Below, one piece after another: positions 1 through 7,490 of a stretch of DNA of 23,193 nt (its first letter is position 1; each line of letters opens with the position of its first letter). Under the pieces are notes generated by a model, which was not told where the DNA came from, ran no database searches, and saw nothing but the letters and a program-made list of their open reading frames with translations. The DNA is from CANLBN01 sp047634655 (GTDB lineage Bacteria; Pseudomonadota; Gammaproteobacteria; Pseudomonadales; Cellvibrionaceae), in the NCBI GenBank assembly GCA_047634655.1, contig JBLIHY010000028.1, forward strand, positions 1-23,193. The letters are read 5' to 3'. The translations under genes were made by a program, and so were the position numbers.

Positions 1-38
1 ATGCCTCTGCTAGCCCCGCTGATCATTGCTACGGTCAT
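1..38 (-). CDS. Short-chain dehydrogenase/reductase, N-terminal fragment (runs off left edge)
   Basis: An ATG at 38-36 overlaps the TGA stop of the upstream PTPS-family gene in an ATGA arrangement, which suggests translational coupling. The 12 complete codons read MTVAMISGASRG and the next codon begins AT (probably Ile). This matches the start of an SDR Rossmann fold, where a beta strand leads into the T/S-G-x-x-x-G-x-G cofactor loop. The loop is of the general SDR form (SGASRG); I would expect the pteridine reductase FolM to have Arg in place of the second Gly, so FolM itself is not favoured. Substrate cannot be told from this fragment. Its position as the last visible gene of a hisI–folE2–PTPS run makes a pterin-linked role possible, but that is inference. 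Confidence 0.6.
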   Translation of the reverse strand, partial: MTVAMISGASRG

Positions 39-547
39 TGCTGGCAACTCCAATACGCCCAACTTTTCTGTCCCGGACTTGACGAAATACTGATCGCCAT
101 ATCGTGGACGTCCTGTTTGACAATATCCGGATGCGCAAGCACGCGCTGCAAAAAATAATGTGCAAGCTCCTCAACACTGATGTTACTAATTGGAAGCGTG
201 ATCACATCTCGCGGCAAAAAAGGGATGCGCTCATCTCCGTAGACGGCAATCAGGTAGGGGGATTCCTCAGTTAGCGAGAGAAATGGTGATTGTTCCGGGA
301 GGAGGGTCTTCTCGTCTAACTCATCGCAGATTTTTTTGATCAGAACTTTGATGATCGCATAGTCGAAAATCAGGCCATTATCGCCAATAGCCGAAGTGAT
401 TTCGCACTCCACTTGCCAATTGTGGCCGTGTAGATCCTCGCGATCTGTAGCTGAGAAGATGGTGAAATGCGCCGCCGAGAAGTTTAGCGCTTGCTTGGCG
501 ATCTCAATGCGTCCGACTTTTTCTAAGGTCACAGGCTCTAAGGTCAC
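35..547 (-). CDS. 6-pyruvoyl-tetrahydropterin synthase / QueD family protein with altered active site
   Basis: 170 aa, the usual length for the long form of the PTPS/QueD family, which acts on dihydroneopterin triphosphate in queuosine, biopterin or folate synthesis. The zinc triad is visible as His27 (FSAAHF), His40 and His42 (LHGHNW). The catalytic Cys expected four residues before the first His of HGH is Arg36, while Glu37 is kept, giving ExxHGH. That resembles the PTPS-III type, which can replace FolB in folate synthesis. The usual LDH catalytic His is Glu (LDEKTLLP, near 77-84), and the C-terminal pterin-anchoring Glu is Ser in ISSSPGQ (near 154-160). The start is GTG at 547, with AGGA about 8 bases upstream; a second in-frame GTG lies 15 bases downstream. 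folE2 lies 56 bases upstream and a dehydrogenase overlaps the stop. Family is clear, reaction is not. Confidence 0.85.
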   Translation of the reverse strand: MTLEPVTLEKVGRIEIAKQALNFSAAHFTIFSATDREDLHGHNWQVECEITSAIGDNGLIFDYAIIKVLIKKICDELDEKTLLPEQSPFLSLTEESPYLIAVYGDERIPFLPRDVITLPISNISVEELAHYFLQRVLAHPDIVKQDVHDMAISISSSPGQKSWAYWSCQQ

Positions 548-603
548 AGGTTATATCCTATTTTTAAGGCGCAAAACAGCGTATTCACATGAGGTGTGCT
601 CTG

Positions 604-1557
604 CTAGCGATGCAATAGAGCGCTATAGCCCTGAGGAATGCCTTTTGTGGCTATGGCTACTGCATCGTGAGCGTGCAAACTTTCGATATGCTCGACGCGC
701 AGCCAGAAATCTTGGTAGCGAGGATGGCGGCTCAAGCTGTTTTTCAAGCGACGGGCGGCGTCTTCGCAGAACATTTGATTGGCCCCATTCAGCCGGGCAA
801 ATTCCTGCTCGTCCTCACGCTTTACTGCCGTTTGCACGGGAGTTTTCAACGTGTTTTCGATTGTATTAATTAGCTCGTAAAGCGGGAAAGCTGTCTGGCC
901 CTCGGTTGCCAAGTTAACCAGAATTTTAGCGTAACTGCGTTGACTGTGGGGTGTGGCCACACTACCGCGATCGGAGCGCAGCCACTTTTCGACAGTGCTC
1001 TTATCCACATTTTCCACTTCGGAAAAATCTTCGACAAATGCCTGTTGCAGCAACTGTCGCGACAGCGCTGCAGAACATGGGCAGGTCGAAGAATAAGGTA
1101 CGCTGACCAGCAGTTCAACGGTGAAGTCCGCGCCATCAAAAGTGGCATTGATTGTCACGGGATAATCTTTCCAACCACTGTATTCACTTTTCAGTGCAGA
1201 TTGGTTGATTAGATAGTCAAACTCAATTTTTAAGCAAGTGCTGTCACTGATGTCGGCATGGCTAGCCAGCTTATCTTTGAGGAAATGACATAAACTATCG
1301 ATGGTCAGTACGCTTTCTTTGGAGAATTCAGCCAGAAGCAGGTACAAGCGCGACATGTGAATACCCTTGACCACTGGATTAATCAGATTGACATAACTTT
1401 CTATGAAAGTATTGGTTTTGTAGTGACCGACCTTATCTTCAGCGAGGGTTAGAGGTAGTGCGATACGGCTCATGCCCACCCAGTCCAGAGTTCCATTCTG
1501 CTGGGTCAATTGGGTGGCAGCCACATCGGGCATGTCAGGTTTAATATAAGAATTCAT
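604..1557 (-). CDS. folE2: GTP cyclohydrolase IB (FolE2 type)
   Basis: 317 aa. FolE2 converts GTP to dihydroneopterin triphosphate, the first step of folate and queuosine synthesis, using an active-site metal that need not be zinc. The family signature STCPCSAALSR (157-167) contains the active-site cysteines Cys159 and Cys161. Further candidate metal ligands are His204 (ATPHSQRS), the Glu-rich stretch near 248-252 (EDEQE) and the His pair near 295-297 (LHAHDA). The ATG start has no clear Shine-Dalgarno sequence. The gene lies between hisI (66 bases upstream) and a PTPS-family gene (56 bases downstream), which would use its product. In other bacteria folE2 is often a zinc-independent backup for FolE under Zur control; whether a FolE also exists in this genome is not visible. 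Confidence 0.95.
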   Translation of the reverse strand: MNSYIKPDMPDVAATQLTQQNGTLDWVGMSRIALPLTLAEDKVGHYKTNTFIESYVNLINPVVKGIHMSRLYLLLAEFSKESVLTIDSLCHFLKDKLASHADISDSTCLKIEFDYLINQSALKSEYSGWKDYPVTINATFDGADFTVELLVSVPYSSTCPCSAALSRQLLQQAFVEDFSEVENVDKSTVEKWLRSDRGSVATPHSQRSYAKILVNLATEGQTAFPLYELINTIENTLKTPVQTAVKREDEQEFARLNGANQMFCEDAARRLKNSLSRHPRYQDFWLRVEHIESLHAHDAVAIATKGIPQGYSALLHR

Positions 1558-1623
1558 GCTATGAGCTACTTTTTCAGAAAATATTTTGTATGGAGCCTGT
1601 TGGCCGATAGGGGACGGAATCGC

Positions 1624-2049
1624 TCATCGAGCTTTAGTCACGGGCTCGGCAGTTATAGCGGTTTTTTCGCCGTCGACTCGCAAGTAAAAACAACTTATAC
1701 GGTCAGTATGACAGGCTGGACCCACTTGATCTACCAAACACAGTATGGTGTCGCCATCGCAATCGATTCGCATTTCCTTAAGCGTTTGGCGGTTGCCTGA
1801 ACTCTCGCCCTTGCGCCACAACTCGCCTCGAGATCTCGACCAGTAGCACATCCGTCGGGTGCGCAAAGTCTCATCTAATGAATCCCGATTCATCCAGGCG
1901 AGCATTAACACTTCGCCAGAGCCATGGTCCTGGGCGATAACAGGCACCAAGCCTCGGTCATTGAAACTCAGGTGCTTTAGGATTTCTATAGTAGCTAAGG
2001 CCTGTCCTTTTTCTAGGGATTCAAGCGTTTGAAAAAAATGATTCTCCAT
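1624..2049 (-). CDS. hisI: Phosphoribosyl-AMP cyclohydrolase
   Basis: 141 aa, single-domain HisI without a fused HisE. It hydrolyses phosphoribosyl-AMP to the ProFAR intermediate in histidine synthesis in the cytoplasm. The metal-site signature is complete: DCDGD at 96-100 supplies the Mg-binding aspartates, and Cys97, Cys113 and Cys120 have the 16- and 7-residue spacing of the zinc cysteines in PACHTDRISCF. It is therefore not a zinc-ligand-deficient variant. No hisE or other his gene is nearby; the next gene is folE2. Duplicated HisI proteins (HisI2) are reported in low-zinc regulons with folE2, so this may be the second copy of the genome, which the window cannot prove. ATG at 2049 without a strong ribosome binding site. 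Confidence 0.93.
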   Translation of the reverse strand: MENHFFQTLESLEKGQALATIEILKHLSFNDRGLVPVIAQDHGSGEVLMLAWMNRDSLDETLRTRRMCYWSRSRGELWRKGESSGNRQTLKEMRIDCDGDTILCLVDQVGPACHTDRISCFYLRVDGEKTAITAEPVTKAR

Positions 2050-2351
2050 TGGGTTACCAGAGGGAAGATTTGCAACTGTTAGTAGCGTTAATAAGCTTGG
2101 AAACGAAGTGTATCAAAAACTCTTGGCAGCTGCTTTCAAGCGTATTTGCTGTAGTGAGACACGAAGGGTAAATAGAACGGTAGCGCGATACGATCAACCA
2201 TATGGGTTTAGTAGCCAACTCGGTAATCTTTACACTCTCAAACAGTTGCAGCAGACCCAGTGCTTACCGAGCATTCAATCCTATAACTAGCGGACCGATA
2301 ATAATGGTTGAAAATCTACCTCGCGGTTTAAATCCCAGAGCATCCTTATTT
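2050..2351. other. Intergenic region between trmB and hisI
   Basis: About 300 bases carrying the presumed hisI promoter near its left end. A 60-codon ORF on the plus strand (2108-2290) has no recognisable features. I see no Zur-type box (GTTATANTATAAC-like) and no clear terminator for trmB. Confidence 0.6.
2088..2116 (-). promoter_or_regulatory. Candidate sigma-70 promoter for hisI
   Basis: On the minus strand TTGATA (2116-2111) and TATTAA (2093-2088) are separated by exactly 17 bases and lie about 40 bases upstream of the hisI ATG. The -35 matches consensus at 5 of 6 positions and the -10 at 4 of 6. It could drive hisI, folE2, the PTPS-family gene and the dehydrogenase together. Confidence 0.4.
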
Positions 2352-3065
2352 TTATCCCAATAGGGCCTTGTGGAATAATAGATCCCAAACGCGATGACCC
2401 AGATCCTGGCCTCGACGCTCAAACTTTGTCACCGGGCGAGAATCGGGCCGAGGGCAATAGCAGTACTTGCCCGCGAGATTTTCAAAGCTCTCTACTTGGC
2501 TCATAACTTCCATCATATGCTCTGCGTATTCCTCCCAGTCGGTAGCCAAATGACAAAGCCCCCCATCCTTTAGCTTGCGACTGATTTGTTGCATAAATTC
2601 CACTTGCACAATGCGTCGCTTATTGTGTTTTTTTTTGTGCCAAGGGTCGGGAAAGTACAACTGAAAGCGGCTTATACTTTGGTCGGGAATACAGTCTTCC
2701 AGAACATCGGCTGCGTCGGCCATGTAAACCCGCAAATTATCCAATCCGGATTTTGCAGCATTATTGATCAGGCGCCCGACTCCGGGGGGATGTACCTCGA
2801 TGCCGATAAAATCTTTATCTGGCTCCGCCTGCGCCATGGCAATTAGCGAATCACCCATGCCGAAACCAATTTCCAGGATAACTGGCGCATCGCGTTCAAA
2901 CAAAGCGCTGGGGACAATAGGCCCGTCAAATAGGCTCAAGCCGTAACGCCCCCAGTTAAGATGAAAAGCGCGTCTCTGTGCAGCAGTCATTCTGCCACTG
3001 CGAATAACGTAGCTGCGAATTGGCTTTTGTTTGTATTCTGGCTTGAGTTCTAGAAAATCAGACAT
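2352..3065 (-). CDS. trmB: tRNA (guanine-N7-)-methyltransferase
   Basis: 237 aa from the chosen start. TrmB uses S-adenosylmethionine to methylate G46 in the variable loop of tRNAs. Visible motifs are the SAM loop LEIGFGMGDSL (about 64-74), FPDPWHKKKHNKRR (138-151), TDWEEYAEHM and the C-terminal TKFERRG segment, all diagnostic. The open frame extends upstream to a GTG at 3131, but the extra 22 residues do not resemble the family, and starting at MSDFLELKPEY (3065) gives the normal length of about 240. Neither start has a good Shine-Dalgarno sequence. It appears monocistronic, 339 bases from the DUF423 gene. Confidence 0.95.
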   Translation of the reverse strand: MSDFLELKPEYKQKPIRSYVIRSGRMTAAQRRAFHLNWGRYGLSLFDGPIVPSALFERDAPVILEIGFGMGDSLIAMAQAEPDKDFIGIEVHPPGVGRLINNAAKSGLDNLRVYMADAADVLEDCIPDQSISRFQLYFPDPWHKKKHNKRRIVQVEFMQQISRKLKDGGLCHLATDWEEYAEHMMEVMSQVESFENLAGKYCYCPRPDSRPVTKFERRGQDLGHRVWDLLFHKALLG

Positions 3066-3404
3066 GGACAGGGACAGGGCAAAAATAGGGTTAAGAGCAA
3101 AACCACAGTAGGGCAAACTGTGCCGAAACACTGGCAGCTCAATGATACAAACTGCGTATTCTATATGTTCGTTTCACTTTATTGGTGAGCTCTCTTGACC
3201 AAACCAAGATAAATAACACAGCGTTTTCAATTGCTCGGCTAAACGGCAAAGTGGTTTTACAAAAATGGGGGTAACCCGATCTCGATTTAGCAGGCAAACA
3301 CTACCGTCAGCGGCGAACTCTCCGTGTGCTTACAGAACAGAACGGGAGAGATCGGAAAAGAGCAATATACGTGAGATAAAAAAGAAAAACTGAGTGAGGC
3401 GATA
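3066..3404. other. Intergenic region between DUF423 gene and trmB
   Basis: No coding signal seen. The only structure noticed is an imperfect inverted repeat, CTCTCCGT (3318-3325) against ACGGGAGAG (3342-3350), with one bulged base and a 16-base loop. It has no T tract on either side, so it is not an obvious terminator. Confidence 0.5.
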
Positions 3405-3785
3405 TTACAGCGAGAGTCCCCAGACCCCGACAGCGAGAGCGAACCAACCGAGCAGCAACAGAAAGCCGCCCAATGGGGTAACTGGCCCCAGCCAAGCGGG
3501 CCCACCTAGCGCTAGCCAGTAGAGGCTGCCGGAAAATAATACGACTCCAATCAGCCACGCGTAAACGCCGAACCACAGCAGACGGGGCACCTCTGTCAGC
3601 TGGCTGATTAGCACTAGCAATGCCAACAGTGCCAAGGTGTGAAACATCTGGTAGTGGGTAGCTGTTTGAAACGCGGAGAGCAGAGTGTCACTGATTTTTC
3701 CTTTCAGACCGTGGGCGGCAAAAGCACCCAGGCCTACCGCGAGCAGGCCGCTAATGGCAGTTACACTGAGCCAAAGTTTTAGCAT
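3405..3785 (-). CDS. DUF423 family small inner-membrane protein (YgdD-like)
   Basis: 126 aa with about four hydrophobic membrane segments (roughly 5-25, 48-63, 68-90 and 96-124). The family hallmark GAFAAHGL appears at 20-27, followed by a FQTATHYQMFHTLALL segment typical of DUF423. The biochemical role of the family is unknown. ATG at 3785 with a weak GAGA upstream. It is separated from the M48 protease gene by 89 bases and may be the last gene of that run. Confidence 0.9.
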   Translation of the reverse strand: MLKLWLSVTAISGLLAVGLGAFAAHGLKGKISDTLLSAFQTATHYQMFHTLALLALLVLISQLTEVPRLLWFGVYAWLIGVVLFSGSLYWLALGGPAWLGPVTPLGGFLLLLGWFALAVGVWGLSL

Positions 3786-3874
3786 AGTAGTTCTCTAAGT
3801 TGTGCTTTAGTAATAATCGTTACTGTTTGGAACAACCCATAAAACGGGTTGATACTCTAGTTCGTGCAAAACAG

Positions 3875-4996
3875 CTAGTGATTGATCTCGCAGTGAATCA
3901 ACCCTTCCTTAAAGCACTGGCTGTAGCGCTTCGCCTGTTCTATGCGTTTTTCTGTTCTAGGGTGCGTAGACAAGTAATCAAGCACATCGCCGCGCTGCTG
4001 ATCGCTGTCGGCTTCGTCAGTCGTTGTAGCATACTCCGGCAAAGTTTCTGCGTGGTTAGTTATACGGGCCATAATATTGGCAAAATTGTCAGGATCGTCA
4101 CCCATCAGCAGCATTTTCTTGAAGGCATATTCATCGGCCTCTGATTCGTGGCCCCTGGAGTAATGGTTGCTAACTAGCAAGGTTCCCAGACCCAAACCGG
4201 TGCCCGCCAGAGCACTAATGTCGCCGGTGATCAGCGTTAATGCCACAGTAACAAAAGTGCCTTCAATGACTCTTTGTAAACCATGGCGGCGAATAACATG
4301 ACCCATTTCGTGTAGTAAAACGGAATCGATTTCCTGCTGATTCTTACTGAGTTCGACAAATTTATCCGTCAGTACAATATCGCCGGATGGCAAGGCAAAG
4401 GCATTGGGGATTGCCTCATCTCCTTGATTCCAGGCACGGAAATGCAATTTATAAGTGATTTCGGTATTTTCTTCCAGAGGCACCAATACCGATTCAAAGT
4501 GCGCACGAATCTGCTGTTGTTTAGTGGCGTCGAGTTGACTATCGTCAAAAAAATAATCGTCCAGAAAAGCCAAGGTATTGGAGGCTATCAGTTCATTAGT
4601 CTTATGAGGTAAGGCATAAGCAATTTGAGTGCTCGCCCAGGGAATGCCCCACTTAACAAAGGAAAATCCGCAGAAAACCGTCACTACCAGGGCAACCATG
4701 ACCCAGCGCAACTTCGATTCCAAGATGTGAATAAAGCCGCCGTTGGCGGATTTAGAGAGCTGATCTACGCCGTCGTTATCACGAGTAGAGAACACTGAGC
4801 CATCTGGCAAAGTCAATTTACGCTCGATACGGGCAAGTCGTGGGCTAATATCAACTTCAGACAATATGCCGCGAAAGCGCTGACCGTCTTCGGTATCGAT
4901 GGTGTAGTCATCCTGCTGATAACGCAAACTGGCAACGACCGACGCGGCGTAGCCCTGTCGCTGCCAGTTACCTTTTACAGACTTTGTTATATGCAC
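3875..4996 (-). CDS. Membrane-anchored M48 family zinc metalloprotease
   Basis: 373 aa. The N-terminal 90 residues form a small soluble domain of the kind found before some M48 peptidases (YxxDGQRFRG near 31-43). One transmembrane helix follows at about 97-120. The peptidase domain has the zinc motif HEMGH at 229-233 and ESEAD at 284-288 supplying the third ligand. A hydrophobic segment lies between them (about 245-275). The C-terminal STHPRTEKRIE is typical of M48 proteins of the BepA/LoiP/YggG kind. The start is a GTG at 4996 with GGGA about 9 bases upstream. The gene begins 36 bases after a DUF898 membrane protein, a pairing that suggests a shared envelope role. Substrate unknown. Confidence 0.9.
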   Translation of the reverse strand: MHITKSVKGNWQRQGYAASVVASLRYQQDDYTIDTEDGQRFRGILSEVDISPRLARIERKLTLPDGSVFSTRDNDGVDQLSKSANGGFIHILESKLRWVMVALVVTVFCGFSFVKWGIPWASTQIAYALPHKTNELIASNTLAFLDDYFFDDSQLDATKQQQIRAHFESVLVPLEENTEITYKLHFRAWNQGDEAIPNAFALPSGDIVLTDKFVELSKNQQEIDSVLLHEMGHVIRRHGLQRVIEGTFVTVALTLITGDISALAGTGLGLGTLLVSNHYSRGHESEADEYAFKKMLLMGDDPDNFANIMARITNHAETLPEYATTTDEADSDQQRGDVLDYLSTHPRTEKRIEQAKRYSQCFKEGLIHCEINH

Positions 4997-5032
4997 GAGC
5001 TAATTCCCGCAACTGACGTCACAAGAGCTGAC

Positions 5033-6223
5033 CTATATTGCCAAGCCGGCATCGACATCGAAGGCGTCGCCAAGCTGATCCCCCAAAGACGACTGGTACT
5101 GTTGCTGCTGCGTTATGTAATTGTCAAAGTCCACTTCTGTATCGACTTGGGTGTTTTCGAGGGTAAGCCGCAATACTCTTACCTGGGCCCAGGGCGTAGC
5201 CAGCCCAAGAGTAAGGACAATCAGTAAAAAATTACTGAGCATAACCCAGGCAAAAGTCCATGCTCTCAGCGTCGAGCCCAGGACAGTTTTCTCATCGAAT
5301 AGCGTATTGTCAACAATATAATTACGCTGTCGAACATGGAAGTAAGCTGCCCCCAGAAAAAACAAGGCAAGCAGACCCAAATATACTAAAAAAATGATAA
5401 GAACAATCGCACCTCCTAACCCATCTGCCTTATTGGGAGAATTAGGCATGAGGTTCAACATCATCACTTGAAGCTCTGCGAGACCAATAGTGACATAAGC
5501 AAAAATAGCAATCATCAGGATATAAGCCAGGAACAACAGCAAGCTCAGCGCGACAGTCTTCAGTAGGATCTTGACGAAAACAATTGTCTGTAACTGTGTG
5601 GAAAAGCGCCCTTGTCCGTAACAGGTGCCGTTGGCTATATACATGGCGTGACGCTTTTTGATCAAACCAAACAAATACGCTACAAGAGCAAGAGATAAAA
5701 CGATTAGCATTCCGCCCAACGTTCCTGAGAGGGCATTATTTGGGCCAATGAGTATGGCGAGAACAATAAAACCGGTAATACCACCGTAAAAACACAACAG
5801 CATTAAAAGTGGTAGCCACAGAAAATTTATATAAGCTTGCCCTGGGGAACCGTCAAAACTGAAACGCACATTACTAAAACTGGTCATGCGCATATTAAAC
5901 ATAAGACTGCGCCAGATTATCCAGGGAACACAGAGAAAGAGTAGAACGACAAGGACAGTGCTTCCAATAGGCCATATCTGTTGGACGGTCACGAAAACGA
6001 TCAGCGACAACATGGCAATTAGATAGCTAAGGAAAATTTGCTTACCCGTCGCGTGGTAATCGAAATTTCTGTCGTCGAGCGCGGTATTGCCGTAAAGGTA
6101 ACGTAAGTTGCGTACTTTTGCCCAGGGATGATAGATGCCTAAAGTTACGATAGTTAATAAAATATTGACTATCCAAACTTTAAAGTACTCAAAACCCGAA
6201 CCTTCGAAACGTAGTGTTTGCAT
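5033..6223 (-). CDS. DUF898 (YjgN-like) multispanning membrane protein
   Basis: 396 aa. The DUF898 pattern occurs twice: an N-terminal FEGSGFEYFKVWIVNILLTIVTLGIYHPWAKV-type unit (split here across about 5-36) and a second unit near the C-terminus (LRAWTFAWVMLSNFLLIVLT followed by LGLATPWAQVR). Between them are several long hydrophobic helices. The function of the family is unknown. The open frame extends upstream to 6364, but MQTLRFEGSG at 6223 is the natural start: AAGGGA lies 8 bases before it and the upstream residues do not fit the family. It probably forms an operon with the M48 protease downstream. Confidence 0.9.
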   Translation of the reverse strand: MQTLRFEGSGFEYFKVWIVNILLTIVTLGIYHPWAKVRNLRYLYGNTALDDRNFDYHATGKQIFLSYLIAMLSLIVFVTVQQIWPIGSTVLVVLLFLCVPWIIWRSLMFNMRMTSFSNVRFSFDGSPGQAYINFLWLPLLMLLCFYGGITGFIVLAILIGPNNALSGTLGGMLIVLSLALVAYLFGLIKKRHAMYIANGTCYGQGRFSTQLQTIVFVKILLKTVALSLLLFLAYILMIAIFAYVTIGLAELQVMMLNLMPNSPNKADGLGGAIVLIIFLVYLGLLALFFLGAAYFHVRQRNYIVDNTLFDEKTVLGSTLRAWTFAWVMLSNFLLIVLTLGLATPWAQVRVLRLTLENTQVDTEVDFDNYITQQQQYQSSLGDQLGDAFDVDAGLAI

Positions 6224-6301
6224 GGTTAAATTCCCTTTTGTTAAATAAAGAACTGTTTCCCAACAGCTTTTCCATGGATACGGAGCATTGTTAATAGATA
6301 C

Positions 6302-6330
6302 ATAATTATTAGCGCTATTATCTAAGCCAA
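6302..6330 (-). promoter_or_regulatory. Candidate promoter for DUF898–M48 operon
   Basis: Minus-strand TTGGCT (6330-6325) and AATTAT (6307-6302), 17 bases apart, about 80 bases upstream of the ATG. Both hexamers match consensus at 4 of 6. The region is AT-rich, so chance matches are likely. Confidence 0.3.
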
Positions 6331-6477
6331 TGGGGGCTGAACAACAGAAAACAGCCAAAGGCAAAAATACTGGATTTTAAGAGACTCACGCGCATTAATT
6401 GGTGCGGTGACTCCTCTGTAGCGAAATTAATAAAAAGTGCACTCCCTAAAACTCGACCATCGAAGCCGGTGCCAGAT

Positions 6478-7458
6478 CTACTTGACCTGAGCGCCGTGAG
6501 CCTGTTCATCGGCGTGGTAAGAGGAGCGCACCAGAGGGCCGCAGGCGGCTCGCCGGAAACCCATCTTATTGGCAAAGTCCCTATATTCTTCAAACTCCTC
6601 TGGAGTAACGTAACGCTGTACTGGCAAATGATCCCTGGAAGGTTGCAGATATTGGCCGATAGTCAACATGTCGATATTGTGTGAGCGCATATCGCTCATC
6701 ACCTCGACAATCTCTTCCTTGGTTTCACCCAGGCCCACCATCAGTCCCGATTTCGTAACGATATCCGGGCGGCGCTTTTTGTATTCATTCAGCAATTTTA
6801 GAGACCACTGGTAATTTGCACCGGGGCGCGCTTCGCGGTACAGGCGGGGCACTGTCTCCAGGTTATGGTTGAACACATCTGGCGCTTCTTTTTCAAAAAT
6901 CTCCAGAGCTATATCCATACGGCCGCGAAAATCTGGCGTGAGGATTTCCACCTCCAGATGGGGGGAATACTTGCGCGTCTCGCGAATACAATCAGCAAAA
7001 TGCTGAGCGCCGCCATCTCGCAGGTCATCGCGATCCACAGAGGTAATGACTACATATTTCAATCGCATTTCAGCGATGGCTTCGGCCAACTGCTTGGGTT
7101 CACCGCTGTCTAGTGGGTTGGGTTTGCCGTGACCGACATCGCAGAAAGGGCAACGGCGGGTACAGATATCTCCCATTATCATGAAGGTAGCCGTACCAGC
7201 TGAGAAGCATTCGCCCAAATTCGGGCAAGAGGCCTCTTCACAAACACTGGACAATCCATTTTTGCGGAGAATTTTTTTGATACGCTCGACTTCGGGAGAA
7301 GCAGTCAGGCGTACGCGAATCCAGTCGGGTTTACGCAAGCTTTGGTCCGTGGCAATGACTTTGACCGGAATGCGCTCTACTTTGTCCGAGTCGCGCAATT
7401 TCTCACCCTGCCGATATCGAGTTGTTCTGTTTTCAGGGCTAGTTGGCAGTTCTCTCAC
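6478..7458 (-). CDS. lipA: Lipoyl synthase, radical SAM enzyme
   Basis: 326 aa. LipA inserts two sulfur atoms into protein-bound octanoyl groups to make lipoate. Both iron-sulfur sites are complete: the auxiliary cluster cysteines Cys73, Cys78 and Cys84 (CEEASCPNLGEC), and the radical SAM CxxxCxxC at Cys99, Cys103 and Cys106 (CTRRCPFC). The C-terminal RSSYHADEQ (311-319) supplies the serine that binds the auxiliary cluster. The start is GTG at 7458, preceded by GAGGA close upstream. It follows lipB by 32 bases and is the last gene of the dacA–ybeD–lipB–lipA group. Confidence 0.98.
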   Translation of the reverse strand: MRELPTSPENRTTRYRQGEKLRDSDKVERIPVKVIATDQSLRKPDWIRVRLTASPEVERIKKILRKNGLSSVCEEASCPNLGECFSAGTATFMIMGDICTRRCPFCDVGHGKPNPLDSGEPKQLAEAIAEMRLKYVVITSVDRDDLRDGGAQHFADCIRETRKYSPHLEVEILTPDFRGRMDIALEIFEKEAPDVFNHNLETVPRLYREARPGANYQWSLKLLNEYKKRRPDIVTKSGLMVGLGETKEEIVEVMSDMRSHNIDMLTIGQYLQPSRDHLPVQRYVTPEEFEEYRDFANKMGFRRAACGPLVRSSYHADEQAHGAQVK

Positions 7459-7490
7459 GATATCCTCGAAGTCTATTCATTTTTTAGTAT

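Noticed and set aside
396..1212. Plus-strand ORFs opposite folE2 and the PTPS-family gene
   Set aside because: They lie antisense to well-recognised genes and show no domain.
2050..2120. Zur box upstream of hisI
   Set aside because: Only loose AT-rich half-matches (for example GCGTTAATAAGC); no dyad close to the known GTTATANTATAAC form.
2108..2290. 60-codon plus-strand ORF in the hisI–trmB gap
   Set aside because: No recognised family, no ribosome binding site and composition like random translation.
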